Shown here piece by piece: positions 42,901 to 56,262 of a DNA stretch of 64,000 nt. Source of the DNA: Epiperipatus broadwayi (lineage: Eukaryota; Onychophora; Udeonychophora; Euonychophora; Peripatidae). The stretch is taken from positions 60,001 through 124,000 of the forward strand of contig JAQFVV010006698.1 of NCBI GenBank assembly GCA_028023455.1. Reading direction: 5' to 3'. Numbering within the stretch: position 1 is the first letter of the stretch; the number at the start of each line of letters is the position of its first letter. Under the pieces are notes generated by a model. The model saw only the letters and a program-made list of their open reading frames with translations. It was not told where the DNA came from and did not search any database. A program made the position numbers and the translations under genes.

Positions 42901-43429
42901 ATGCCCCAAAAGCCACGTGGCTTGCATGCTGCTCCATTATACCTGGCAATATATATAATCTACTAACAAGAAGTAGTTCAACAGACACTTAGCAAAATTT
43001 TTACCCAGGAACATCATAATTTTATTCTATAATCTACCTTATCGGTACATCCATAAAGGCGGAATTTTTATTATCATTAACATTCCCTTTCTTCTTTCAT
43101 TCTTGAAAATAAATATATGGGCATTTTAAACTGAATCATTCTATATTGGAGATAAACAACTTATACTATCGTGACATAAAATATACTACAAAATACGTTT
43201 CCAAGTAGTTACATATTATTTATATTAATAAAAAAGAATATTTAAGTAAGGGACATATTTAGCTTCAATATAATCATGTATTAAGTTCAAGAAGTGACAA
43301 TTACTGAACCCCCCGATAAACAGCTTACTCTAATTGATTCTAACTTTGCGAATACATTTTTCATTGTTTGTCAATAATTATTTAGGCTTAACAAATATTT
43401 TATGTAAAAAATGAGTTTTGAAATTAAAG

Positions 43430-44600
43430 TTAATTATAACAAATTATGAATTGAATATAAACATATGATTTCAATTAAATAATCTCAACATCGAAAATTA
43501 CTTTTGTTTACTATTTGTTTTTAATCCGAAAACATTTCTTTTATTTATATCTATTATTATTATTTTTAAAATTGATGTGAATTCAAAAATTAATTTTTAG
43601 ATATAAACTTCTTATTCAAAATACTTTTTTAAAAAAATATAAAGTTTGCTTATCTTTATAAAAATACCAAACCGAAAGTGTTAGAATTATTATTATTAGT
43701 CCTTTACATTATTGCAGCCTAATCCCAAAATTTCCAATTGCTAGGTTTTACGTTTTTATATTGTTTTTTTTTTGTTAAATAAAGGATTTGAATGATATAA
43801 ACTGAATGTCGAAATTTGCTTTTGTTTACTATTTTTTTTATCTCAATTTTTTTTTATTATTAACAGTAATTTTTTTAAAAATTAACTTGAATTCAAACAT
43901 TCATTTTATAAATATAAAGTTTATATTCATAATATTTTTTTCAAAATTAAGTCGAGTTCAAAACTTATATATATATATATATTCTAGTGATTACATAATT
44001 TGATTTAGAGATTATTTTTTATGTTTTCATTAAAGGCATTAACTTTTCCATTGTTTGGCCAAAAAACCCTTAGCTCTAAAAATATTGCAATATATTTAAC
44101 TAAGAGAAAGAATTTGAAGCATTTTTTATATATTTATATAGTTAGCGTACTTTGCTCATTTTATTATTTATTATGAATTAAACATCAAATAAAAATGTAT
44201 TTCTGTAATCCAAAGTATATCCACATTATTTTAATGCAAGCTATCTATTTCCGATTTCTTTTTTACTCTATTAATTCTTTAAACTGTTTTGAAAACCTTT
44301 CTATGATTGTCTTTAATTTACTTTTTGAATATTATTGAAAATAAGTTACATCATTAGTTATAAAAGTAGTTTTTAATATTTATATTGGCACGTAATCTAG
44401 GCTTAATCCATTTTAATTACTTAGCTCCGGTTTTAGTCATAATGGTATTGAGAACTTTAATTTTTAATTTTGTATATAAACTAAGTTGTATTAATTTTAT
44501 TATACCGGAGAGATTCGCCTACAAATTTAACTATCATTTTTGTATTATATATATATATATTATTTCAGTGGGGAAAAATGTTAGGTGGAGTGGTTAATAT
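43430..44600. repeat. Diverged duplication, first copy
   Basis: Pairs with 45410-46520. Anchors: CCAATTGCTA at 43734 and 45760, TAACTTTTCCATTGTT at ~44040 and ~45990, AATTAAACATCAA-like at ~44175 and ~46138, and GGCACGTAATCTAGGC at ~44387 against GGCACATAATCTAGGC at ~46307. The spacing drifts from 2,026 to 1,920 bases, so indels have accumulated. A sub-block (TTTGCTTTTGTTTACTATT...AAATATAAAGTTT) is itself repeated within the first copy (43495 and 43815). Confidence 0.75.
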
Positions 44601-45409
44601 TTTATATTTTAATTTTCAGCATGTAAAATGTATCTATTTGTAATATAACAATCGGGGTGAGAATACAAATGTGACTGATATTAGTCACAATAGAATATGA
44701 TAATATCCAAACACAATATTATCATTACTTTTGATGAGTTGCTTAGATATAGGAAAGATAACCTTGACAAAACTTTGAATTTTTTATAATCTAATAATTT
44801 ATGTATTATTCTGTGTACATTAGCATATGATTATAATATTCGATAGAATGAGATGAATAATATAATCTGGCAAAAATAATAAATATTAAAAATTTAATTA
44901 TTTTTATAAACGAATATTAAAAGAAAAAATATACTCCGTTTATATTTCACAATTTCCATTAGCTAAAATTTACGAAACTTAGAATCAAGTATAGTTTAGC
45001 AAAATGGGTAAAATATATTTTGTCACACAATAATTGGCATGGACAAATGTGTGTGCATAAATCTAGCAGACTTCAGTCTAGTAACCGTACATAAAACGAT
45101 TGAATTTTACAATCGTTTTTAATTCTCTCGATTTGTACTCAAAATGTTGTCGATCATTATCGTATAAATAAATTAACTGGAGGACACAACACAAAGATAA
45201 TCAAATATACCATAAATATTAATAATTTTTCTTAGTCATAAATTATAGAAGATATTATCCTATTAATGAATATTTGTATAGGATTAAATTTCATTACAGA
45301 AATATTCATTAAATGGATAATCTCTATACTATAAGTATGTTTCAAAATATATATAAATGAATTTTTGCCTTGGAGTTAATTATAAAAAAAATATGCATAC
45401 GCTATCATA

Positions 45410-46520
45410 GGTTTGAATTAAATAAATTTAACGTTCGAAAAATGCTTTTTACTTATTTTTTTTATCCCAAAAAATTAACGTTGGTGGCCGAGTGGTAGCA
45501 CAGCTACCTTACAAGCAGTTTTCCCGGGTTTGCGGGCTCGTTACCCGGCCGATGCTTTGACACATAAAAAAAAATTAAATTTAAAAATTCATTTTTTAAA
45601 TATAAAGTTATTATTGATATATATTTTTTAAATTAAGTTGAATGGAAATTCATTTTTTTGAATATAAAGTTTGCTAAGCTTTTAAAAACTAACGAACCCA
45701 AAATGGTATATTAATCATCGCGGGGCGATTGTGTCACACGAGCGCTAATCCCAAAGTACCCAATTGCTAAGTTCCATTCTGTTTTTATAAATATATTTAT
45801 GTAAATATTTAAAAAAATATATGCACTGTTAATTTTTAAGCCCAAATATTCTTATTCATAAATTAGCTATAATACTTGTATCCATCCAGGGTCTTTCTTG
45901 TGCCTCTCCTCTACTATTCATTTTTTTAACAATGGGTTTATTATAATAATTGCATAACTTGATTGAGAGATTATTTTCTTTTCCTTTAAAGCACTAACTT
46001 TTCCATTGTTGGACCACAAATTTCTTAGCCCTGAAAAAGAGTGTTATATATTATATTTTTATATAAGAAAACGTATTTGACGTATGTAATATTTATATAT
46101 TGATTTAGTTAACATATTTTGCTTATTTTAATATGTATTAAACATCAAAAAAAGTCTGTAAGCAAAATACACCTTCACTTTGTTTTTCCATTTTTTTCTT
46201 TACTTTTAATCAATACTTTAATCAGTTTTTAAAAACATTCGCAGCTTGACTTTAATATTGAAAATGGAACATCATTTATAAGAGTTAGCTTTTAATATTT
46301 ATATAGGCACATAATCTAGGCATAATCCATCTTAATTACTTTACTCTGTTTTTAAATAATTATTATAGTATTGACAACTTAATTTTGTTTTTTATTTTTA
46401 TTTTTGAGAATCTAATAAAATATTAGGAATTGTCAGTTCCGTGAAGAATTTATATATGTAAATTACGATTTTTTTTATTATTAGTAACGCTCATAAACAT
46501 TTTACTGTAGGAAAAAATAG
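45410..46520. repeat. Diverged duplication, second copy
   Basis: Same anchors as the first copy, interrupted by the tRNA-derived SINE at 45478-45568, which is absent from the first copy. The SINE therefore arrived after the duplication. Confidence 0.75.
45478..45568 (+). mobile_element. tRNA-derived SINE, ~91 bp
   Basis: Contains an A box TGGCCGAGTGG (45485-45495) and a B-box-like GGGCTCGTTACCC (45534-45546) at tRNA spacing. It ends GATGCTTTGACACA plus an A-rich tail. Exact 9-bp flanks AAAAAATTA (45469-45477, 45569-45577) look like a target duplication. The A box is of the class II (Ser/Leu) type. No variable arm or CCA supports a working tRNA. Confidence 0.78.
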
Positions 46521-46544
46521 ACTGCAAATTTAATTCTCATTTTC

Positions 46545-49359
46545 TCCGTCCATCTCTAATGTGGTCTCTTTCTGTATCTTTTACAATCTCTTGAAAACCT
46601 GTTTAAGATTTCAATTGTCCCCCTATTATCCTCTATACTAGCAAATATAACCAGCCCAATTCCACTTCAATCTTTTACTTTTTCAATGAGGTCAGTGACA
46701 CCTGTTGTTCTCTTACCCATACATTGTGTTTTCAATCATTTTTCGTTATTCCCAACATGCATACCTCCATACTTTTTTGGGTGATCTGACGTCTCTGTAT
46801 TGCTCTAAGTGACCAAGTCTCAGATCCATAAGTAAGAACTGGTAAAACGCATTTGTTAAAAACCTTTTCAAACACAAAGGCATATTTCCTTTTAATATCA
46901 AGTTGTTTTTACCAAAACCACTCCAACCAAGTTTAATTCTATGATGAATTTCATCCATTATGGTTCCATCTGTATTAATAATCTCACCAAGGTATTAGTA
47001 ACTGTTAACGTCTTCTAATTCATCATAATCAATAATTATTTTCATATTTTGAGCAAATCAATTAAACATTATTTCAAACTTTTTATCATTTATCTTTAGT
47101 CCTAGTTTCCTACTTTCATCTGATAACTCATGTAACATTTCATGCAGTTCTGAAGCATTATTTGCAAAACCAACTATATCACCTGCAAAATATAAATGAC
47201 GTGAATAATCTCCATTTACTTTCACTCCTTTAGCTTTTCATTTTAATCCACAAAATACTTCTTGCAGTACCTCTATAAATTTTTTTGGAGATATGGAGTC
47301 ATCTTATCTTACACCTCTCTCAATGTTGACTTTTCCAGTATAATTATTTACTCTAATTGTTGCTGTTGCATTTTTATAAATATTCTTTAAAATATGACAA
47401 TATCATGGATCTATATCTTGATGATCCAATGCTTTAATCACTGAAGAAATGTTTATAGAATCAAATGCTATTTCCTAATCTACAAATCCAAAACATAATG
47501 GCGACTCATATTCATGGGTCTTTATTATAACTTCTTTCAATACCTGGATATGATCTACTGTAATAAAAGTACTTTTATATTTAGCTTGTTCTCTTGGTTA
47601 GTGGCAATCCAATGTTCTCTGGAGACGACTTGTATGTATCTTGGTAAAAATTTTGTATAAAACTGATAAAGGCTGATAGGACTGTAATTTCTAATATCTT
47701 TATCACCTTTTTTAAATATTAATATTATTAATGCATTCCTCCAATCATCTGGTACATCTTTATCATTTAGACATTTGGTATATAACATTGCTAAAAAAAT
47801 TCTATTTTTTCACCTGCTTCTTTTAATATAACAATTATAATTCCATCCTTACCAGGAGACTTTTCTTTCTTCATACATTTAATTGCATGTCTCACTTCTT
47901 CATTTAAAATTCTGGGTATTTCGGAAGATGTAATAGATATAGAAGGTAGTAGTTCTTTATTAATATATAATTTTTGATAAAAGTCTTCTATCCATTTCAT
48001 GATGTCATCTCTTCTTTTAATAATAATTTCGACTTTTTTTCTTATCGCAGATATAAATTTCATACCAATATCAAAATGTTGTTTACATTCTTGAGAATTT
48101 TATTTTCTTCTACAGCTTTCCTTGCTAGTTCATAGTTATACTTTCTTATATCATTTTCAATTATTATCCACACCATTTTATAAAATTTGAGATATTGAAT
48201 CCTATTTTTTTTAAGTGTCACAGCATCGCTGGGTGGCGAACCCGCTACCCGGGCAACTGCCTGCAAGGCACTCGTGCTGACCTCTCGACCACCAGTGCTT
48301 TTTAATGCATAATTTTTGTATATTTTCATATTCAGTCTTTTCTTCATAAATTCTCTAGTCTCAGTAGAAATTTTATTCGTTAATTGCTGCTTTTTTCTAC
48401 CAGCTATCTTTGTTGCAGTTTTTAAAACTGTTTCAGTTATTTTTATATTAATTTTATTTATTCTAAATCATATTTAAAATCTACTTAATACTTGCAAATG
48501 ATTTTTAAGTTCTAATTTAAATTCATTATAATGTTTCTGAAGATTAGGAATATCAACAATAAATATTGTTTTTTCGTAAATAACTTTGGTCTCTCTAGAT
48601 TTGCATTAACATGTATTTACATCTTACTAATTGATGATCACTTCCGGTGTTAAATTTATTAAGAATATTATAATCTTGAAATATGTATTTTCTGTTAGTC
48701 AAACTATAATCCAATTCTGCTGAATCTTCATTTGAATGCTTTCATGTCCATTTTCTTTTAAAATATTTTTTCAAAAAAATAATTCATAATATAAAACTTT
48801 TCTTTTTCTGCAAACTCCACAAGTCTATGTTCTTTCTCATTTTTATTAACATAACCAAAATTACCTACATCCATATAAAAATCTTCTACTAATTCATCAC
48901 TGTGAGAACTTGTTAGGGCTTAAATCTGAATTATCTACATTTGGTATCTGGTATTAAGTTGTATACCTAATCTTGCCACTCTGTCCAATACACCATCAAT
49001 GTCCACAGTGTTGTTTCTCCACTTTTTATTTATAATGAATCTTACTCCATTTGTATTTCCAATATTTGTGCCTTTATAATAGTGTACATGTCCACTTTTT
49101 AAGTCAATTGACTTTTCAACTTTTCTTCTAACTTCACAAAATCCAGTAATATTTTGTTTAATATAAGACAGTTTTTCTTCTAATTATTGCAATCTTCCTT
49201 CACTTGAAAGTGAGCTGCAGTTGTAAATCCCTAAATGAAAAGTTGTCATAAAATGGCAGGCAGGGTTCGCAAGCAGTGGATTTTTAGCACTCTCCACCTT
49301 CAGCCACCAACTGCTGCCTTGGTTGGTGACTTTACAGCCTCCTGGGAATAAGGGCCATG
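46545..49359 (-). pseudogene. RTE-clade LINE, near full length, decayed
   Basis: Minus strand. A 5' leader (about 49260-49359) is followed by an AP-endonuclease-like region (LGIYNCSSLSSEGRLQ, GFCEVRRKVEKS, YYKGTNIGNTNGV, DYSLTNRKY, TGSDHQLVRC; ~48480-49260). The RT follows: KDGIIIVILKEAGEK at ~47800-47850, then a FAGD-like remnant of FxDD near 47190, then YGS- and TGVTDLIEKVK-like blocks down to about 46560. Frameshifts and stops are frequent. The 3' end is lost: about 35 codons present in the 20-kb copy are missing, which is unusual for a LINE and points to a later deletion. A SINE sits inside (48215-48298). Confidence 0.85.
48215..48298 (-). mobile_element. tRNA-derived SINE inserted in the RTE copy
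   Basis: Homologous to 45478-45568: GGTGGTCGAGAGGTCAGCAC, GCAGTTGCCCGGG, a good B box GGGTTCGCCACCC (plus-strand 48231-48243), and GATGCTGTGACA. It is flanked by 7-bp repeats TTTTTAA (48208-48214, 48299-48305). Removing it restores RTE reading (ALKKNRIQYL-like), so it is a clean insertion into the LINE. Confidence 0.82.

Positions 49360-49417
<58 letters not shown>
49360..49417. repeat. (TA)n microsatellite at the RTE 5' end
   Basis: About 58 bases of TA adjoining the leader of the minus-strand RTE. Confidence 0.95.
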
Positions 49418-49706
<289 letters not shown>

Positions 49707-49999
49707 CATTTACACAAACATTGATTCTGGCTTATCAGGTACTTACAAGAAAGACCATGGTATTTCTTGATCTTAAACTCAGAGGTAAAAAGACAATAAA
49801 CTCACCATATTGTATAAGGTGTGTTGGTGAGCAGCCCATCCATGTTTTTTATACAATATGAATAATCACATAGTAATAACAGCTGCAATGACAGAAATGT
49901 ATGGAGTGGACATTAGGATTTTGCCCTACTCTGTTGCTTTAATGCCTCAAAGAGGAATCAAATGGTCTCCTTTCAGTTAATATCAAACTCCTTTCTGCA

Positions 50000-50002
<3 letters not shown>

Positions 50003-50070
<68 letters not shown>
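50003..50070. repeat. (TA)n microsatellite between repeat ends
   Basis: 68 bases of TA. On the left is a segment (GGTCTCCTTTCAG...ATCAAACTCC...GCAGCC) resembling the B-box/(TA)n group; on the right, TGTACCCTCAC, a possible minus-strand element end. Confidence 0.95.
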
Positions 50071-50073
<3 letters not shown>

Positions 50074-53000
50074 ACCCTCACTTCTCGATATATGATATAA
50101 TTTAAAATATGACTAGCTCAATTAAATCATTATGCTCAGCTAAAATATGTACAATTATCTTTAATATATTTTTATAATACTATAACTTATTAAATTAATA
50201 TAGTTCAATATAATGTACTAATTAAATAAGTATTTAATTAAAATCGTGAGACTGTGAAGTGAAGTTACAATTGGTAATCAGATTTACATTGAGTCAATGT
50301 CTTTCCAAGACACTGTCTCAATGGCATAAGAATACTATTACTTCTTCATTATCTCATTCCTAACTCTACAGCATTCTTATGACTTTTATAAATGAATTAT
50401 CTTTAATAATAATAGATAAATAAATCTCAATCTTTTGTTAAGGAATTATAATTAAATGATCTCAGGTTCTTCTAATTATCTTAAAGTAATAATAATTTAT
50501 GTAGATAGGAATGATAAGGGATTTAATATCAAACCTAAATACACCTAACTTATTCTAATAACAATAACTAACAATAATAATCTTTAATGTATAGCTCAAT
50601 CTTATCTATTTGATTATACTATTAATCACTAAGAAAATAAGTAAATCATATACATGTCTTCATTTCCATGTAGTATCTTAATTTTAAAATAGACCAAAGT
50701 CTTATAATTCAATAATTTGTGGCAATAAATAATCTTATACTTTTATATTGTGTATTATAATTACTTTATGACCATTGTAATATTATATGTTAATGTCAAT
50801 CAATTTCTATAAATTATATTAAGAAATATATTGTGTTTCTTTCTCAAATAATAAAATAATAAATTCATATTGTGCAAATATTATGTACATTCAAATTATC
50901 TGTTGTCAAATGCTGTGGTGTAAAATAATGAATTCGACACACTTTTAAACAACTTAAACAAATTTATTTACATCAACTTTAACTAATAACTTATTTACAT
51001 TATTTACATTTGAATGGAACTAAAGAAAATAAACAAAAAAAAATAAAATAAGAAAAATAATAATACAAGATTTTTACACTGTTACTATTTCCATAATCAT
51101 AAATAGATAATTTATACATTTATTAAATGTTCTATCAATAACATTCAATTAAGTTTATGACTTTAATTTAAATAAATATCATTTGTTATCAATTAATATA
51201 AGAAAAGGTTTCTGTGAAATATCATTCATGTAGCATATATGTAAATAAACAGACTTTAATAATTAAAATACTATTTCACTTAAGTCTTACTGTTATTTAT
51301 ATTATAATGTACTAGTATGTATTAAATGTACCATTAATATTACTCAAAGATCAATTAATGTATAAACTGATGTAACTTTGTAATACAATAACAATTATTG
51401 ATTATCACTGTTTATTTCATTCCGATATAATGTCATACTACATGTCTTATCAAAATATGCAATACGTATATGTTCTTTTAAAAATAACATTTAAAATTAT
51501 TCAACAATTTCAAATTTGATAAAGTATTATATTAAATAAAATTCTATGATTCTTTTCTATTTTAAATTATTACTCTTCTTTACTTGTTATTCTTATTCCT
51601 TCTTAAAAAACTTTTATCTACAAAAGTCATTTTAACCTTATTTAATTTCAGAAAAACAAATGACCAATTTCAAAAACAAAAAAAAAAAAATAACGATCCA
51701 AAACTCTCTTATACCTCATCTTCTATATACAATAAGCCTTCAATCAAGATATATATTTCTATGTAAAATTAACTTACTTATCTAATAAAAAATAAAAATA
51801 AATATAGACTTTATATACTTCTTACTAACTTGAAAAGGAAAAATAAATAACTTATACTAGTATAATAAATCTAATTTCTAATATTGTAACAAAAAAAATT
51901 AAAATTTATTCACGAAAGAATCATATAATTATTTCTAGGTTCTCATATTACGTTGTACTAAATTTATATCATCAATTTAAAATATGCATATTAAAATAAA
52001 ACTGCTATTATTAATTTTATGTGTGTATATTATTTAAATATTAATACATTCATTCAATAATCATATAACATTTGGTTGATCTAAAGAAAACATAGTAAAT
52101 ACATCAAATTATTATTATTATTACACAATTTTTACCATAAATGATACTTCAATGTACAGTCCGTCACACGATGTCCTCCAAGATTTCAGTTTTACAAAAT
52201 AATTTCACATTTACACTCAACAATTATTCTTTAAAATATTATGTGTTGTATAATTATAAAATAAACTTTATGCAATAAAAAGTTATATTAGTATTTAGTT
52301 ATTATTTAAAAAAAAATGTAAATGTACCTTTCCTATCTTTAATAAATCAATAATTAATGAAATATTTATGTTAGTTAATAAATAAAACATATTACATAAC
52401 ATCCAACGGTGTCTTCTTCCAGCTATACTGTTCTTTTTCCTAGGCACTAATTTTCACCAAACATTACTTCCTTTTCTGGTACATCACGTGTCTTTAAAAG
52501 TTTTTATGAAATAAATGAAAACGTTCTTTTTTTTTAAAAAAATAAAAAATAAAAATCAAAGTCAGTTCCACCATAAACAAAATAAAATTAAAATAGTTTA
52601 TAGGATCCATATTCATTTACTTTAAGGAAAAAATTTTAAAAGTTATTATTTTTAAAATTAATCTATAGTTTATAAAGTTCTTGTTTAATTATTTTAATTG
52701 ATTTGGATATCCACATATATTTGCGCATTCCGTAACAGATATTTAGGTAAGATTATTTTTAGAGTCTTCTATACGACCAGCGTTCAGACTTTAATAATAT
52801 AATAATTTTTATATAGGTATTTCTTTACCCATTAAATTTCCAATTTATTTGCCTTTTAAAACTGTCAGAATTTAGTCTTTTACACCATAAAGACTTAACA
52901 AGGCAAGTATTTATGTAATCATTATTACTTATCATCTTTACTAAGTTATATACTTAGATTTATACTTTACAAATACTTTCTTCATAAAGAAGTATTTTTC

Positions 53001-54369
53001 ATGCTTTTAAATATCTATTTTATAAAAATTAATTACCATTAGCTTTTAAATTTATACAAAGTCCAACGTATTATTTTTATGCATCTAATAACTCTCCTAG
53101 TTAATCCAGCGTCTGTTAAATTTTTAGTATAAAGTCTCCAATACATTCTATCCTTATACGATGTCTTCATGATTATTTGATAGTAAATTGAGCTTCAATA
53201 AGGAAATGATCAATAGGGAACTATAATAAATTAACACTGCATATTTATCGGTAACTTTTATAAATTTTTTTAAAAAACTACTCTCTTATAATTTTTAAAA
53301 AACGATTTTGAGAGCATCTATAATTACTTAGCTATTTCTAATAGCATACTTTACTTCAAGAATTTCAATCACAAGTCCCCTCCAAACAATTGAACCTTGG
53401 TTTTATACTGGAAGAAAACTCCCACTTGATTGGTGAGTTAAACAATCGACTTGCTAGCTTATTTACATATTTTACCAACAAGACAGAATTAAAAATAAAT
53501 AATGACTTATTTAATATTTATTATTTATCACATTATTAAATTTTTAAATCAATCTTTATCGTTTATTTAAATCCATTAAACATTTTTTAAAAATATACTT
53601 TCTTACTTTACTTCACTTTTAACTTTTATAAGATTATTTTTATAAACAAACTAAGTCTATTTTTATTTGTTATGCTTTTTAAGCAGTATTTTAAAATCAG
53701 ATTTAATATTTCACATTAATTATTTTTATTTTTATCTCGTGATAACCAATATAATATTTATAAATTTTATAACAGAATTTTTAAAATAGCTTTGCAACTT
53801 TACTAAAAAACTCCCAAGCTTGTGTGTATGTGTCTAATTAACATCTGTTTTTTTTACAACAAAGCTACAAACGCTTGAAATAATCTAAAAATAAACTAAC
53901 AATTCATTTTTTAAAAATAAATATTTTTAAAATAAATAATATCTTCTAACAACTTTTAAAATAATACTTTGATATTATTAAAATCAAATATTAATCTTCT
54001 ATTATGTAATACTAATAATTAAAATATTTATATTCATTTATTAAATTTTAATCTTTATCAACAATAAATATAGGCATTTAATTTTAACTTGTCTTTTAAA
54101 ACTTTAACTTTAAAATTTATTTATTAAATTTATTAATGCAGTATTGCTTATGGCCAGTTTTCCCAACCATATACCATTATCATCCCCATTGAAACATCTC
54201 TTTCAACATCAGCACAATTTTTACATATCAAATACTCATGAATTACTTTAGTTACATTTTTTTAAAAGATTATCATAAATAAAATTAACATCATATAGCT
54301 AAATATATCTTAAATTTAAAATTTTTAAATAGATTGATACATCCATTTATGGAGACCCATACAAAAGGG

Positions 54370-54371
<2 letters not shown>
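50071..54371 (-). other. AT-rich 4.3-kb segment, possibly LTR-derived, minus strand
   Basis: Read on the minus strand it ends GAGGGTACA against (TA)n, like the plus-strand ends at 25867, 41251 and 56209. A TATAAAA (53401-53407, minus) lies in a locally complex stretch (53380-53460), and at 52400-52500 minus there are words vaguely like the GTGATACCAG and TTCTTCCAATGG region of copy A. No coding domain is seen. The rest is unremarkable AT-rich DNA, and the LTR reading is an inference. Confidence 0.3.

Positions 54372-54461
<90 letters not shown>
54372..54461. repeat. (TA)n microsatellite
   Basis: 90 bases of TA, followed directly by TGTGCCAA. Confidence 0.97.
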
Positions 54462-54462
<1 letters not shown>

Positions 54463-54465
<3 letters not shown>

Positions 54466-56206
54466 GCCAAGGCCAATTTGGCACATGTATATAAAATAAT
54501 TTTGTCTAAAAAAATTATTAAAATAAAAAAAATCTTTCGTAAAAGAGTTTGAAATAAAAGATTAAAAGTGGGAAGGGGGTTTTCTTAAAGTCAAACTAAA
54601 AGTGTTATAAAAGAAAGTAAAGTTTTTCTTAATTAGTACTCGTAAAAATAAGTAGTTCAAAATTTAAAAAAAATATAAATCTCTTTTCATTCAAGCTTAT
54701 TATAATAAATTATATATGTGCGTGCGAGTGTAAACAAATGTATGCGTGTTAGAATAATATTTAAAAAAATATATGTAAATGAAAGTTAAAAAAAATTATA
54801 TTTGGAAAACACAGCGATGGCTATTAAGTTAAATAAAGATTTAAAAAAACACACCAGCAGTGAGCTACTTCAAACTTAAAAAAAAAAACAATACGTTTAT
54901 GAAAGCTACTACTAATTAAACAATCGTCAAAAACACGTTGTCATAGAATTAATTACCAATGGAATTCGACAACAGATATTCGCCAGAGGATAATACATGG
55001 ACAAAACATTGCAGGTATAAATATACTTTTTTTTTTTATCGGACAATTAATTGAGTCAGTTTTCAGTCTAGTTTGCAGTGACAGTCTTGTTTCAGTTTTG
55101 AGATAACAGTGTATTTCTATTATGTATCTAGAAACAAAAATGCATTGTTGAGCAACTTTTGGAAATATATGTTCATGCTTCAGCCTTTTTAGTCCAATAA
55201 GATCACCAAAACCTGCCTGTGAAATAATGTCTGCATAACACCTCAGAAATCCTCCATCAAACATTCAACTGTCTTCATGAATAAAGCCAATGGATTTGCA
55301 TAAAATCTCTTCAAGAAACATCCAAATCTACCCAGTTAGATATAATCCATCAGAAGCAGCCAACAACAAGAAATATCCACGTTCCAAAAATCCTAGGTAA
55401 ACATTTATTTAATATCATTTATACGTAGTAGCCACCGCTGTAATTCATAAATATTCAAGATTCAAATTATATGAACTCTATCATACGTAAAATGAACTAT
55501 TGATATGTGTGTTTAAGTTTCAAATGCTATTAATGCTTTATTATTATATTTGTGAATGCTATATGAGCTAATATGTGCATAATCATTATATCAGTGTTAT
55601 TAGTTAAATTAGATAAATACCAATGTTCTACTATTAAAATCTACAAGGATATTTAAACTAGTTTACAAATGTTAATTTAGAATGTGTGTGTATTATATTA
55701 GATTTATAAAGATGTTTAAATTTAGTCAATAAATGTTGGGTAATAAATTATCTTTAAACTTAATTAATGTTAATTAAAATAAAATGTCTTCAAACTTAAA
55801 CTTTATTTGTCGGTCAATTCTTTTTACCAACCTTTTATTAATTCTTTCCACCACTAATTTTGTATAATTTTGTTATTGAATTAAAATTAGACTGAGCTAG
55901 TTTTAGGGAATGTTTCGAGTGCTGGATTATGAGTCTACTGCCTGAATACGTTAATCCTTGGACTAGCTGGCACCCCAGGGTTTACTCTGAAACAAATAAA
56001 GTATTTGTATAGCAGGGGTTTGAATCTAGCAGCCGAGGTGGGCCATTGTTGATTGTTAAAGCTATCAATAAAATCTCCCATTTTGTTTGAAAGTGCCGGC
56101 TCGTTCACGTAACATTTATAAGATTATAAATGTATTATGAAGGAGTTTGAAACCGGTCAAAACTTATATATACATATAAGTAGGTGGTTTCAGTGGTTCT
56201 ACCGGT

Positions 56207-56209
<3 letters not shown>
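54463..56209 (+). repeat. LTR-like segment bounded by (TA)n tracts
   Basis: Starts TGTGCCAA (with an adjacent inverted TTGGCACA) and ends ACCGGTACA, in the TG...CA style of the other LTR-like repeats and between two (TA)n arrays. A 103-codon minus-strand ORF (54953-55264, MFDGGFLRCYADIISQ at its start) lies within it; I find no motif in that ORF and do not call it a gene. Internal homology to copies A and B is weak at best. Confidence 0.35.

Positions 56210-56258
<49 letters not shown>
56210..56258. repeat. (TA)n microsatellite
   Basis: 49 bases of TA directly after GGTACA. Confidence 0.95.

Positions 56259-56262
<4 letters not shown>

Noticed and set aside
43806-44003. 65-codon hydrophobic ORF resembling a membrane protein
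   Set aside because: Phe/Ile/Tyr-rich translation of T-rich duplicated non-coding sequence; not conserved in the paired copy at 45.4 kb.
45478-45568. Functional tRNA gene
   Set aside because: Class II-like A box but no matching variable arm, imperfect stems, an A-rich tail and a target duplication; better explained as a SINE.
54953-55264. 103-codon minus-strand ORF
   Set aside because: Composition is mildly protein-like, but there is no motif, no splice context, and it lies in a probable LTR-like segment.
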